DNA from: Amycolatopsis taiwanensis DSM 45107
Lineage (GTDB): Bacteria; Actinomycetota; Actinomycetes; Mycobacteriales; Pseudonocardiaceae
DNA: 43,283 nucleotides
Direction: 5' to 3'
Assembly: GCF_000519205.1 (NCBI RefSeq)
Contig: NZ_JAFB01000054.1
Coordinates: 1 to 43,283 of the forward strand
Positions 8,122-16,512 of this stretch are shown piece after piece. The notes below the pieces were generated by a model. The model was not told the origin of the DNA and searched no databases. It saw only the letters and a program-made list of their open reading frames with translations. Numbering within the stretch: position 1 is the stretch's first letter; each line of letters opens with the position of its first letter. The position numbers were made by a program, and so were the translations under genes.

Positions 8122-9339
8122 TCAGTGGGTGGTCGCGGGGGCGCGGCGATACGCGATCAGCGCAAGGATCCCGACGAGTGGCCCGATCGCGAGCACCAGC
8201 AGGGCGGCGGTCCAGGAGGTGTTCTCGGCCAGGATCGGGACGAGGTAGATGGTCGCGGCGGTGGTGATGTAGCCCAGGGCCAGTTGCAGGGAGACGGCGC
8301 TGCCGACGTAGCGTGGGTCGGCGCTTTCGGTGACCATCGCGGAGAACTGGGCCGAATCGGCGATCACCCAGAACCCCCAGAACGCGCTGATGACCACCAC
8401 CACCGGTGTCGGCACGCCGTGCGCGAAGGCCAGCACGACCGCGGCGGTCCCGGACAGCGCGAGGCTGATCATCGCCGCCTGAGCCCGGCCGAACCGGTCG
8501 CTGATCCACCCGCCGGCGAGGCAGCCGATGGCACCGGTACCGATGCAGACGAAGGCGGCAAGGGCGGCCTGCCGCGAGCCGTCCGGCCCCCTGGAGAACC
8601 CGCCGAGTCCGGCGAGGAACGTGCCGATCCACGCCCACATCGCATACAGCTCCCACATGTGCCCGGCGTAGCCGATGTTGGCGAGCATGACGGGCCGGCT
8701 GCGGATCGCGCGCAGCGCGGAGCGAAGCCGGAACGCCGAGCGTGGGAAGGGGTAGGGCCCGGATCCGCGGACGGCCAGCACGAGCAGTCCGCCGAGCGCG
8801 GTGAGGATCGAGGTCGCGACGATCACGATCTGCCAGCCGAGTCCGCCGGAGGCCTTCACCAGCTGCGGTGCCGCGGAGCCGAGGGTCAGGGCTCCGATCA
8901 TCACGCCGAGCGCAGTGCCGCGTCCGGCCTTGAACCAGGAGGAGACCTCTTTGAGCGCGGGTGGGTAGACCGCGGCAAGGCAGGCTCCAGTGGCCGCGCG
9001 CAGGGCGACCGCGACACCGAATCCCGGCGCGAACAACAGCAGCAGATTCGCGACAGCGGCGCACAGGGCGCCGATGCTCATCAGACGACGTCCCGGGACG
9101 GCGTCCGCTACTCCGGTGGCGGCGAGGGCGAGCGCGCCGATGACGAAGCCGAGCTGGACCGCGATCGTGAGCAGTGAGGATTCGCCGCCGGTCAGCTGCC
9201 ACAGCTGTTGCAGCTGGGGCACGACGAACGACGCGGAGAACCACACGCTCATCGAGGCGAACGTGGCGAGCGCGATCAGTGTGAGCGCGACGCGTGCACG
9301 CCGTTTCTCGGCGGTCGTTCCGGTGGCCGGTTCCGGCAT
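8122..9339 (-). CDS. MFS transporter, last gene of the PucR-associated minus-strand unit
   Basis: 405 residues from ATG 9339, only four bases after the stop of the acyl-CoA synthetase gene; AAGGTGA within that gene's end serves as ribosome site. About twelve hydrophobic segments are visible, beginning VALTLIALATFASMSVWF. A loop AGGWISDRFGRAQAAM has the GG-x-x-x-DRFGR signature between helices of major facilitator carriers. The first half shows RAATGACLAAVYPPALK, close to cyanate/nitrate-type or CynX-like permeases. The substrate cannot be named. Position in the unit suggests export or import of an acid handled by the neighbouring CoA ligase. Confidence 0.85.
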   Translation of the reverse strand: MPEPATGTTAEKRRARVALTLIALATFASMSVWFSASFVVPQLQQLWQLTGGESSLLTIAVQLGFVIGALALAATGVADAVPGRRLMSIGALCAAVANLLLLFAPGFGVAVALRAATGACLAAVYPPALKEVSSWFKAGRGTALGVMIGALTLGSAAPQLVKASGGLGWQIVIVATSILTALGGLLVLAVRGSGPYPFPRSAFRLRSALRAIRSRPVMLANIGYAGHMWELYAMWAWIGTFLAGLGGFSRGPDGSRQAALAAFVCIGTGAIGCLAGGWISDRFGRAQAAMISLALSGTAAVVLAFAHGVPTPVVVVISAFWGFWVIADSAQFSAMVTESADPRYVGSAVSLQLALGYITTAATIYLVPILAENTSWTAALLVLAIGPLVGILALIAYRRAPATTH

Positions 9340-9343
9340 GGGC

Positions 9344-11437
9344 TCACCTTGTCCCGTCGCGGAATGCGTAGGCGGCGCGGGTGCGACCGAGCGCGGCGAT
9401 CGCGCGTTCGACGGAGTCGACGACGGCCACGCCTCGAGCGGCGGCGACGCCGCGTAGCCGCCGCACAAGCTCGTCCTGCTCGGCGCTGCCGCTGCTGCGC
9501 AGGACCAGCGTGAGCGGCACTCCGTTGCGGTCGGCGTCGATGAGGTCCTCGGTGAGCAGGTCGACCAGATCGGCGGCCTCCTTGCCGTCCTTGAGGTCGT
9601 AGACGGTGCCGAGGTCGAGATACGCGCACAGGCAGTCGATGCCCGGGTCCGCGGCCAACGCCCGCACGAGCGCGCCGGTGAAGGAGCGGGAACCGTCGAA
9701 CAGCGACCACACGGGGATGTCGACCGGGTTGCTCAGGCTGCTGCCGGGCGCGTCGTAAGGGGCCAACGCCTGCGCTGTGGCCGGCGCGAGCCGCGGCAGG
9801 ACGAGGCCGTGTTCATGAGCGACGTCGGAGCCGACGACGGCGACTCCACCCCCGCTGCCGACCAGGCCGAGTCCGGTTCCGGTGAGCCCGGGTGCGTACT
9901 GGGCGACCAGGAGGGTGTCGAGCAGTTCGTCGAGGTTCTCCACGAGGATGACCCCGGCCGCCGCCGCGGCGTCGCGCAGCAACTGCGGGTCACTGGCCAG
10001 CGCTCCGGTGTGCGAGGCCGCGGCAGCCCCTCCGGCGGCGCTGCGGCCACCCTTGAACAGCACCACCGGGATGGACACCTGGGCGGCGAGGGTGAAGAAC
10101 TGTCGCGCGTCGCTGTCGTCTTCGAGGTAGAACGCGGCGAGAGAGGTGCGGGGGTCGGCTTCACAGAAGGCCAGCAGCTCCGACGGTGAAACGTCGTCGC
10201 AGTTGCCGACCGAGCTGACGAAGCTGAAGCGCACCCCGAGTTCGTTGCCGCGCCGCACCACGTCGCCGGCGTAGGTGCCCGACTGTGAGATGAAGGCGAT
10301 CGAGCCCTGCTCCTCGGAGGAGGCGCTGCGGCCGATCATCGTCATCCGCGAGTACGGGGTGTAGTGCCCGATGCAGTTCGGCCCCAGAACCCGCAACGGC
10401 GTACCGGCCACCACCTCACCGAGATCGGTGGTGTCAGCGGTATAGACGTGCGCGGTCTTCGTCCCCTTCCTGGCAAGCTCACGCAACGCATCCGGAACAG
10501 CCTTGGCTGGCAACGCGATGACCGCGCGGTCGAGGCCGTCCGGCAGGTCGGCGATCGTCGCCACGGCTTGGTGGCCGAGGATCACGGTGGCAGAGCGGCT
10601 GACCGGGTGGATGGCTCCCTCGAAGCCCTGGTCGACGAGCGTTCGCACGGCTCGGTGCCCCATCTTCGCCGGGTCGGCGGAGGCACCGAGCACGGTGACG
10701 CTCTGCGGATAGATCGCCGGGCGCAGCTGCTCGAAGGCGGTGGCCGGGTCGGGCGTGGCTATTGGCGCGTCCTCGCCACGCGCGACCGCGCGGGCGTCGA
10801 CGGCGATGATGGAGTCTTTCCCGACGACGACGGGGTTGAGGTCGACCTGGTCGACCGGCTCGGAGAGCAGCAGGCCGTCTACCCCGGCGATGCGCACGAG
10901 CAGGTCGGCGAGCTGGGTATGCGCGGCCGGGAATCGCCGACGTAGCACCGCGCCGATCCTGGTGCGATCGATGAGTTCCGTCGCGGCGCGGGAGTCCAAG
11001 GGTGCCATGGCGAACGCGACGTCGCCGAGGATCTCGACGTCCACTCCCCCGGACCCGACCATGATGATCGGCCCGAACCCGGGGTCGTGCAGAGCGCCGA
11101 CGACCACTTCCGGGCCGGGCTCGATCATCGGCTCGACGGTCACGCCCCGGACCGCGACCCCGCGCTTTTGCTGGTCGGCGAACAGCTTCTCGACCGACGG
11201 CTCGACCTGCTCCGGCGCGAGGCCGAGCAGGACGCCGCCGGCCTTGCTCTTGTGCACGACTCCGTCGGCGACGAGCTTGACCGCGACCCGACGCCCGGCC
11301 TGCCGGGCCGCGTCGGCGGCCGCTGCCGGCGACGCCGCGAACACCACGGGGTTGGCGGGAATGCCGTAGCGGATCACCAGATCGCGGATCGCGTCCTCGC
11401 GCAGGCGCTCTCCGGCGGACAGTGAAGTCGTGGTCAT
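9344..11437 (-). CDS. ADP-forming acyl-CoA synthetase (acetate-CoA ligase family)
   Basis: 697 residues. Order of domains: ATP-grasp-like subdomain at about residues 15-225 (VAVKLVADGVVHKSKAGGV, EPMIEPGPEVVVGA), CoA-binding Rossmann domain at about 240-340 (SVTVLGASADPAKMGHRAV), then the succinyl-CoA-ligase-like domains. FISQSGTYAG and SHTGALASDP contain the probable phospho-histidine H476. Such fused enzymes make acyl-CoA from acid, ATP and CoA with release of ADP and phosphate. Known members act on acetate, pimelate-like or hydroxycinnamate-type acids, so the substrate is open. Its ATG overlaps the stop of the crotonase gene (ATGA) and the MFS gene follows after four bases, so the three form one operon. 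Confidence 0.9.
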   Translation of the reverse strand: MTTTSLSAGERLREDAIRDLVIRYGIPANPVVFAASPAAAADAARQAGRRVAVKLVADGVVHKSKAGGVLLGLAPEQVEPSVEKLFADQQKRGVAVRGVTVEPMIEPGPEVVVGALHDPGFGPIIMVGSGGVDVEILGDVAFAMAPLDSRAATELIDRTRIGAVLRRRFPAAHTQLADLLVRIAGVDGLLLSEPVDQVDLNPVVVGKDSIIAVDARAVARGEDAPIATPDPATAFEQLRPAIYPQSVTVLGASADPAKMGHRAVRTLVDQGFEGAIHPVSRSATVILGHQAVATIADLPDGLDRAVIALPAKAVPDALRELARKGTKTAHVYTADTTDLGEVVAGTPLRVLGPNCIGHYTPYSRMTMIGRSASSEEQGSIAFISQSGTYAGDVVRRGNELGVRFSFVSSVGNCDDVSPSELLAFCEADPRTSLAAFYLEDDSDARQFFTLAAQVSIPVVLFKGGRSAAGGAAAASHTGALASDPQLLRDAAAAAGVILVENLDELLDTLLVAQYAPGLTGTGLGLVGSGGGVAVVGSDVAHEHGLVLPRLAPATAQALAPYDAPGSSLSNPVDIPVWSLFDGSRSFTGALVRALAADPGIDCLCAYLDLGTVYDLKDGKEAADLVDLLTEDLIDADRNGVPLTLVLRSSGSAEQDELVRRLRGVAAARGVAVVDSVERAIAALGRTRAAYAFRDGTR

Positions 11438-12237
11438 GCGAGCACCTCGGCAATGCGGTCGTGGTGGTCGGCGGGGTGGTCGGGGTACACCGCGGGCCGG
11501 CGTTCGAGGAAGGAGTTGACGCCCTCGTCGCCGTCGGGCAGGTTGCGCACCAACGCGGCGAGGAGGGGCTCGGCGGCCCGGCCGGCGTCCGTGCCGTGGC
11601 GCAGGGTGTGCGTGAGCCCGGCCTTCACGGCAGCGACCACGGCGGGCGAGACCTTCGCGATCGCCTCCGCGACCTCGATCGCGCCCTCCAGGGCCTCGGG
11701 CCCGTGCACGCCGGTGACGAACCCGTGCTGCTGAGCCTCTTCGACGCCGAACGGTGCGGCGGTGGCGAGCCAGCGGAACGCGACCGGGTAACCGACGAGG
11801 TCGAGCAGGCGACTCAGCTGCCCGCCGACCGGGACGAGCCCGATCGCCGCACCTACGCCGCAGAACCGAGCGCCCGGGCTGGCCACGCGCAGGTCGCAGT
11901 TGAGCGCCAGGATGAACCCGGCCGCGTAGGCCGGCCCGTCGATCGCGGCGATGACCGGGGTGAGGATCTCCGACGGGCGGCTGAACGCCGCGTTCGCGAC
12001 CGGGTCACCGGCGGTCTCCGGCTTCTCCAGCACCTCCTGCAGGTCGTGCCCGGAGGAGAAGCAGCCCTCGGTGCCGGTGACGACGATGGCGCGCACCGCC
12101 GGGTCGGCGTCGGCTAAGTCGAGCTCGCGCAGCAGTTGGGGCGCCATGTCGCCGGAGAAGGCGTTGCGCTTGGTCGGGTTGTCGATGGTCAGGACGCGCA
12201 CGGCGCCCCGGTCGGACACACGGATTCCGGGTGTCAT
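11434..12237 (-). CDS. crotonase-superfamily protein lacking both catalytic glutamates
   Basis: 267 residues from ATG 12237, with GGAG five bases upstream (a GTG directly before it is an alternative). The fold signatures are present: NPTKRNAF, CFSSGHDL as first oxyanion segment, and AAGFILALNCDL as second. Aligned with enoyl-CoA hydratase, the two catalytic glutamates (rat E144 and E164) fall at I109 and G129, the second in ARFCGVGAAIGLVP. Water addition by the classical mechanism is therefore unlikely. Isomerase, thioesterase or decarboxylase-like chemistry within the superfamily, or CoA-ester binding only, are the options. It is coupled to the ADP-forming synthetase (ATGA overlap), so its ligand should be that enzyme's product. 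Confidence 0.88.
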   Translation of the reverse strand: MTPGIRVSDRGAVRVLTIDNPTKRNAFSGDMAPQLLRELDLADADPAVRAIVVTGTEGCFSSGHDLQEVLEKPETAGDPVANAAFSRPSEILTPVIAAIDGPAYAAGFILALNCDLRVASPGARFCGVGAAIGLVPVGGQLSRLLDLVGYPVAFRWLATAAPFGVEEAQQHGFVTGVHGPEALEGAIEVAEAIAKVSPAVVAAVKAGLTHTLRHGTDAGRAAEPLLAALVRNLPDGDEGVNSFLERRPAVYPDHPADHHDRIAEVLA

Positions 12238-12285
12238 CACTGCTCCTTCTCCACGGAGAACGGGAAAATCACGGGTGGTGGGCGG

Positions 12286-13851
12286 TCAGCGCATGGCGGC
12301 GGGGACGGGCTCGGTCACCTCGCCGGCACCGGCGCCACGCGGGCCGGCGCCGAGTGCGCGGGCCAGCAGGCTGCCGAGCACGACGACCACGAGGTTGACC
12401 ACCAGCGCGGAGATCGCGATGTAGATCGGGCTGTCGAGGAAGAACGGTTTCGCGGTCGACCCACCGAACGGCCCGCCGGTTGCGGTCTTGACCTCGTAGG
12501 CGGCCCAGGTGCCGTAGACGACCGCGACCAGCAATCCGGCCAGCAGCGCGCGCCGGTCGGCGAACCGTTTCGTGAACAGTCCGAACAGGACGGTCGGCAG
12601 GGTCTGCAGGATCCAGATCCCGCCCAGCAGCTGGAAGTTCAGCGCGAAATTCGAGTCGAGGGTGAGCACGAAGACCAGAGCGCCGACCTTCACCAGCACC
12701 GAGACGACCTTCGAGATCAGGGTCTCCGACCTGGCGGTGACGGGGGTGCGGCGGAACTGGCGGTAGAGGTTGCGGCTGACCAGGTTGCCCGCGGCGATGG
12801 CCATGATCGCGGCCGGCACCAGCGCGCTCATCGCGATGGCCGCGAACGCGATACCGGTCAGCCACGGCGGGAACACCTGCGACAGCAGTTGCGGCACGGC
12901 GTACTGCGGGTTGCCGTCGTGCGGTTTGATCCCGAGCGCGAGCGCCATCATGCCCAGCAGTGCGACGAAGCCGAGCAGCACCGTGTAGACCGGGAGGACG
13001 GACATGTTGCGCCGCACCGTCTTCGCGCCCCGGGACGCGAACACGCCGGTGATCGCGTGCGGGTAGAGGAAGAACGCCATGCCCGAGCCGAGCGCGAGGG
13101 TCAGGTAGACGCTCGGGTTCACCGCGATCGCCGGATCGACGGTCGACGTGGCCTTGGTCGCGAGGGCTTCGCCGCCGCGGTGGAAGATCGCACCGAACCC
13201 CCCGAGTTTGATCGGGACCCAGATGACGGCGACGATGACCACGAGAAAGGTCAGGCCGTCCTTGACGAACGCGATGAGCGCCGGGGCGCGCAGACCCGCT
13301 GAGTAGGTGTAGGCGGCGAGCACGCCGAAGGCGATCAGCAGCGGCAGGTCGCGGACGAGCCAGTTGCCCGAGCCACCGATTCCCAGTGAGCCGAACACGA
13401 CCTCGAGCCCGACCAGTTGCAGCGCCAGATAGGGCAGGGTCGCGAGCAGTCCGGTGATCGTGATGGCCAGGCCGAGGGACTTGGAGCCGAACCGGTCGTT
13501 CACGAAGTCGGTCAGCGTGACGTAGCCCTTCTTGTGGGCCAGCGAGACGAGTTTCGGCAGGAACAGGAATCCGAGCGCGTACAGCACGATGGCGTTGGGC
13601 ACGGCGTAGAACCCGAAGGCGCCCATGCTGTAGATGGCGGCGGGCACCGCGATCAGCGTGTAGGCGCTGTAGAGGTCGCCACCGAGGAGGAACCAGGTGA
13701 TGAACGGGCCGAACGTGCGCCCGCCCAGCGCCCATTCGTCGAGGTGATCGGATTGCTTGGCGCGACGCCACCGGCTGGCGAGAAAGCCCATGACGGTGAT
13801 GACCACAAGCAGGACAAGGAAAACGGTGAAGGTGACAGCGTTGAAGGTCAT
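12286..13851 (-). CDS. sodium:solute symporter (SSS family), monocarboxylate type
   Basis: 521 residues with about thirteen membrane segments. Family features include the start FTVFLVLLVVITVMGFLAS, DEWALGGRTFGPFITWFLLG, DLYSAYTLIAVPAAIYSMG and a late AMSALVPAAIMAIAAGNLVSRN block in which SSS carriers have sodium-binding residues. The resemblance is to the branch that imports short monocarboxylates (acetate, propionate, pyruvate, lactate). It is overlapped by the DUF3311 gene (ATGA), a partner typical of this branch. The promoter region upstream of the pair carries the 48-bp element shared with the operon at 15695. Confidence 0.9.
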   Translation of the reverse strand: MTFNAVTFTVFLVLLVVITVMGFLASRWRRAKQSDHLDEWALGGRTFGPFITWFLLGGDLYSAYTLIAVPAAIYSMGAFGFYAVPNAIVLYALGFLFLPKLVSLAHKKGYVTLTDFVNDRFGSKSLGLAITITGLLATLPYLALQLVGLEVVFGSLGIGGSGNWLVRDLPLLIAFGVLAAYTYSAGLRAPALIAFVKDGLTFLVVIVAVIWVPIKLGGFGAIFHRGGEALATKATSTVDPAIAVNPSVYLTLALGSGMAFFLYPHAITGVFASRGAKTVRRNMSVLPVYTVLLGFVALLGMMALALGIKPHDGNPQYAVPQLLSQVFPPWLTGIAFAAIAMSALVPAAIMAIAAGNLVSRNLYRQFRRTPVTARSETLISKVVSVLVKVGALVFVLTLDSNFALNFQLLGGIWILQTLPTVLFGLFTKRFADRRALLAGLLVAVVYGTWAAYEVKTATGGPFGGSTAKPFFLDSPIYIAISALVVNLVVVVLGSLLARALGAGPRGAGAGEVTEPVPAAMR

Positions 13852-14117
13852 GATTCCTCCTCGTCACCGTCTTTTTCGGAGGCGAACAGCAGCCGGTAGA
13901 CCGCGCTCGTGCACAGGGCGGTGAGCACGGCGGCGAGCATCTGGAACCAGTAGAAGAACGGAATTCCGCCCAGCGTGGGGCCGGTGCGCTGGTACAGCGG
14001 CACGGCGAGGCCGAGCGCCACGGGTAGGATGATCAGGAGCCCGGACACGACCATCCGCAGTGGACGGTGGGTGCCTGGTGGCGAACCGGCGGTGGCCGGC
14101 TGAGAGGTATCGCCCAT
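13848..14117 (-). CDS. DUF3311 small membrane protein, symporter partner
   Basis: 89 residues from ATG 14117 with AGGGAGAG upstream. Two hydrophobic segments are visible (VVSGLLIILPVALGLAVPLY and FFYWFQMLAAVLTALCTSAVY), joined by YQRTGPTLGGIPFFYWFQ. The sequence P-L-Y-x-R-x-x-P-x-L-x-G-x-PFFYW is the hallmark of DUF3311. These proteins are almost always encoded just before a sodium:solute symporter, as here with an ATGA overlap, and resemble the small subunit of YhdT/PanF-type two-part systems. I infer an accessory subunit of the carrier. Confidence 0.85.
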   Translation of the reverse strand: MGDTSQPATAGSPPGTHRPLRMVVSGLLIILPVALGLAVPLYQRTGPTLGGIPFFYWFQMLAAVLTALCTSAVYRLLFASEKDGDEEES

Positions 14118-14195
14118 CGTGGACTCTCCCTTGAGTCGGGGTGGGTGGCCTGTCTGGGCGCGGCCCGTGACAGGGCCGGCGCCGTGGTGAGGCAC

Positions 14196-14243
14196 ACGCT
14201 AAGGGCGATACGTAACCCACGTCATGAGACGAACAGACAAGTT
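14196..14243 (-). promoter_or_regulatory. 48-bp shared element, copy 1 (upstream of DUF3311/symporter unit)
   Basis: Read on the minus strand, this stretch matches 15609-15656 on the plus strand at about 37 of 48 positions (20 of the first 23). Shared blocks are AACTT, TCTCATGAC, TTAC and CCTTAGCGT, with the same spacing and no gaps. It ends 78 bases before the DUF3311 start codon. Both copies have the same orientation towards the gene they precede. They lie on either side of the PucR gene, so I infer a common promoter/operator, probably bound by PucR. Confidence 0.65.
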
Positions 14244-14265
14244 CCGCTCATAGTGTTCTCGTTTC

Positions 14266-15531
14266 CTACGAGGTTTCGGGGTGCGATGGCCTTCCGGAGT
14301 CGTAAAGCCGCAGCCCGAGCGAGAGCAACATCAAGTCGTCGACCTTCATCGGGTCGCGGCGGGTCAGGGTGTGGATCCGGCGCAGCCGGTAGACGACGGT
14401 GTTGGGGTTGACCGACAGGGCGGCGGCTGCCTTGGTGAGGTTGAAGTTCGCCGCCACGTACGCGCGCAGCGTCGTCAGCATGTCCGCGCCTTTGCGGTTG
14501 TCGTAGTCGAGCAGCGGGCGCACGGTCTCCTCGAGCAAGGCGTCGCTGTGCCCGGCGGCTCGCAGAATCCGGTCAAGCAGCACGTCGGCGAACCGGATCG
14601 CGCGGGCCGGCTCGGCGGCGGGGTTGCCGAGGTCTGCCGCTTCGCGCGCCTCGCTGTAGGCACGGCGCACGCCGTCGAGCCCTTCGGCGATCCGGCCGAT
14701 TCCGACGGTCCACCCGCGCTCCGGACCGGCCAGCCGATCGCAGGCCGTCTCGATCTCCTGGCCGTCGTCGCTGGTATCGAGGCCGCACACGCAGACGACC
14801 TCGGATTCACGGGCGCCGACGAGGAACACCTTGGTCAGCGGCGCGATCTGGTTGCGCACCGCACGGATCGCGGACTGCACGCCGATCAGGGATTCCACTC
14901 CGGAGGGCACCTGTACGACGACAACCAGCAACCGGTCCCGCAGGCTCATCCGCAGCACGGCGATCTGCCGGCGCGCCTGTTCGCTGACGGCCTCCCCGGT
15001 CAGCAGCGTTTCCAGCACATCGGTCCGCAGGGACCGGCCGTCGGTGGAGATCGTGCCGGACTCGCGCACGTAGGCGGCCGTGACCGCGGTCGACACCCGG
15101 TCGACGTGGACCATCATCTCCTCGGCCAACTCGATCGACAGCAGCCTGCCCGCCTCGTCCGGGCCGGCCAGTTCGTCCAGGGTCCGCCACAGCTGGATGC
15201 CCCAGAGCCGGAAGGTGCGCAACAGCGAGGGCAGGCTGACGTGCTGGTGCACCCGCCGGGCGGCGCTGCGCCGGAGCCACTCGTCGGTGTGGTCGCCCGC
15301 ATCGCTGCCGGAATCGAGAACGCGCACGACGAATTCGATGTTGAGCACGGCGGACTCGTACACGTCGCGCATGAGCACGGTCTCCGGCAGTTCGCCGTAC
15401 TCGGGAATGGCCTGCCGGTAGTCGAGGACGAGTTGCTCCGCCAACTCGTGCCGGCGGGCGTAGAGCCGTTCGAGGACGGTCTGGCGTAGCCCGGCCCCGG
15501 GGGCCTGGTCGGTCACGTCGTTGCTGGTCAC
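14266..15531 (-). CDS. PucR/CdaR-type transcriptional regulator
   Basis: 421 residues if started at GTG 15531; a longer in-frame extension upstream reads like noncoding sequence. The C-terminus has the PucR helix-turn-helix: LTTLRAYVAANFNLTKAAA then LSVNPNTVVYRLRRIHTLT. A middle region (DRLLVVVVQVPSG, WTVGIGRIAEGLDGVRRAYSEA) is the GGDEF-like CdaR domain. The N-terminal ~160 residues are helical, with ERLYARRHELAEQLVLDYR and a conserved RRVHQHVSLPSLLRTFRLWG. Such proteins usually activate adjacent catabolic operons in response to the substrate. It lies between two catabolic units whose promoters share a 48-bp element, and diverges from the enoyl-CoA hydratase gene. Confidence 0.88.
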   Translation of the reverse strand: MTSNDVTDQAPGAGLRQTVLERLYARRHELAEQLVLDYRQAIPEYGELPETVLMRDVYESAVLNIEFVVRVLDSGSDAGDHTDEWLRRSAARRVHQHVSLPSLLRTFRLWGIQLWRTLDELAGPDEAGRLLSIELAEEMMVHVDRVSTAVTAAYVRESGTISTDGRSLRTDVLETLLTGEAVSEQARRQIAVLRMSLRDRLLVVVVQVPSGVESLIGVQSAIRAVRNQIAPLTKVFLVGARESEVVCVCGLDTSDDGQEIETACDRLAGPERGWTVGIGRIAEGLDGVRRAYSEAREAADLGNPAAEPARAIRFADVLLDRILRAAGHSDALLEETVRPLLDYDNRKGADMLTTLRAYVAANFNLTKAAAALSVNPNTVVYRLRRIHTLTRRDPMKVDDLMLLSLGLRLYDSGRPSHPETS

Positions 15532-15608
15532 GCCGGTCCGCCGGGGTACTGCTCGACCACTGGAACTCCACCACCGTGCTCGTAGGAATCGAGAAGGTCT
15601 GCCTGCAA

Positions 15609-15656
15609 ACTTATCTTTTCCTCTCATGACTTGGCTTACTCGGCCGCCTTAGCGTC
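15609..15656 (+). promoter_or_regulatory. 48-bp shared element, copy 2 (upstream of the hydratase operon)
   Basis: The plus-strand counterpart of the element at 14196-14243 (see there for the comparison). It ends 38 bases before the GTG of the hydratase gene at 15695. It sits in the PucR/hydratase divergent region, so it could also serve autoregulation of PucR. A weaker similarity, TTTTCCT(T)TCATCA at 22605-22618, lies before the MHS carrier gene. Confidence 0.65.
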
Positions 15657-15694
15657 CACATCGACTTCATCGGACGCACAGAGAGGTTTGTCCT

Positions 15695-16498
15695 GTGAGC
15701 CAAGACCCCGTCGCTGTGGCGGAGCTCTGCGAGTTCATCGGCGCGGAGCGACGCGGCCCCGTCATGCTCGTGACGCTGGAACGCCCCAAGGCGCTCAACG
15801 CGCTGTGCGACCAGCTCACGCGTGAGCTGACCACGGTGCTCGACGCGATCGAGGACGACGACTCCATCGGCGCCGCGGTCCTCACCGGCAGCACAAAGGC
15901 GTTCGCTGCCGGCGCCGACATCAAGGAAATGCAGCCGAAGGGCTTCGCCGACGTCTACCTCGAGGACTTCATCACCAGTTCCTGGGAGCGGACGGCACGG
16001 ATGCGCAAGCCGATCATCGCCGCGGTCAGCGGCTACGCCCTGGGCGGCGGGGCCGAACTGGCCATGATGTGCGACTTCATCATCGCTTCCGACACCGCGA
16101 AGTTCGGCCAGCCGGAGATCACGATCGGCATCCTTCCGGGTGCCGGTGGCACGCAGCGACTGACGCGCGCGGTGGGCAAGTCCAAGGCGATGGATCTGGT
16201 GCTGACCGGTCGCATGATCGACGCCGAGGAGGCCGAGCGCAGCGGGCTCGTCGCCCGCGTCGTCCCAGCCGATGCCCTCATCGACGAAGCGGTCGCCGCG
16301 GCGACCACCATCGCCGGTTTCTCCCGTCCAGCGGTGCTGATGGCGAAGGAGAGCGTCGGGCGCGCGTTCGAGACGCCGCTGGCCGAGGGGTTGCGGTTCG
16401 AACGGCGGATGTTCCACGCCGCGTTCGCGACCGAGGGTCAGGCCGAGGGCATGGACGCGTTCCTGGCCAAGCGCGACGCCCACTACTCCGGCCGCTAG
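15695..16498 (+). CDS. enoyl-CoA hydratase (crotonase), both catalytic glutamates present
   Basis: 267 residues from GTG 15695, with GAGAGG upstream. ALGGGAELAMMCDFII supplies the second oxyanion segment and the catalytic E121. KFGQPEITIGILPGAGGTQ supplies E141, twenty residues later as in rat hydratase. AGADIKEM is the first oxyanion segment. This is a regular short-chain 2-enoyl-CoA hydratase (FadB1x/EchA8 type). It opens a five-gene unit with an alcohol dehydrogenase, MmsA, a 3-hydroxyisobutyryl-CoA hydrolase and a crotonyl-CoA reductase-like protein. In valine catabolism this step converts methacrylyl-CoA to 3-hydroxyisobutyryl-CoA, which I infer to be its role here; acrylyl-CoA or crotonyl-CoA are alternatives. 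Confidence 0.92.
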   Translation: MSQDPVAVAELCEFIGAERRGPVMLVTLERPKALNALCDQLTRELTTVLDAIEDDDSIGAAVLTGSTKAFAAGADIKEMQPKGFADVYLEDFITSSWERTARMRKPIIAAVSGYALGGGAELAMMCDFIIASDTAKFGQPEITIGILPGAGGTQRLTRAVGKSKAMDLVLTGRMIDAEEAERSGLVARVVPADALIDEAVAAATTIAGFSRPAVLMAKESVGRAFETPLAEGLRFERRMFHAAFATEGQAEGMDAFLAKRDAHYSGR

Positions 16499-16512
16499 GA
16501 GGTGACGTAGAG

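Noticed and set aside
7834..9177. 447-codon plus-strand frame
   Set aside because: Antisense shadow of the MFS and DksA-type genes; Asp/Gly/Arg-rich repeats are typical of such shadows.
12136..13302. 388-codon plus-strand frame
   Set aside because: Antisense to the symporter gene, which has clear membrane segments and a coupled partner.
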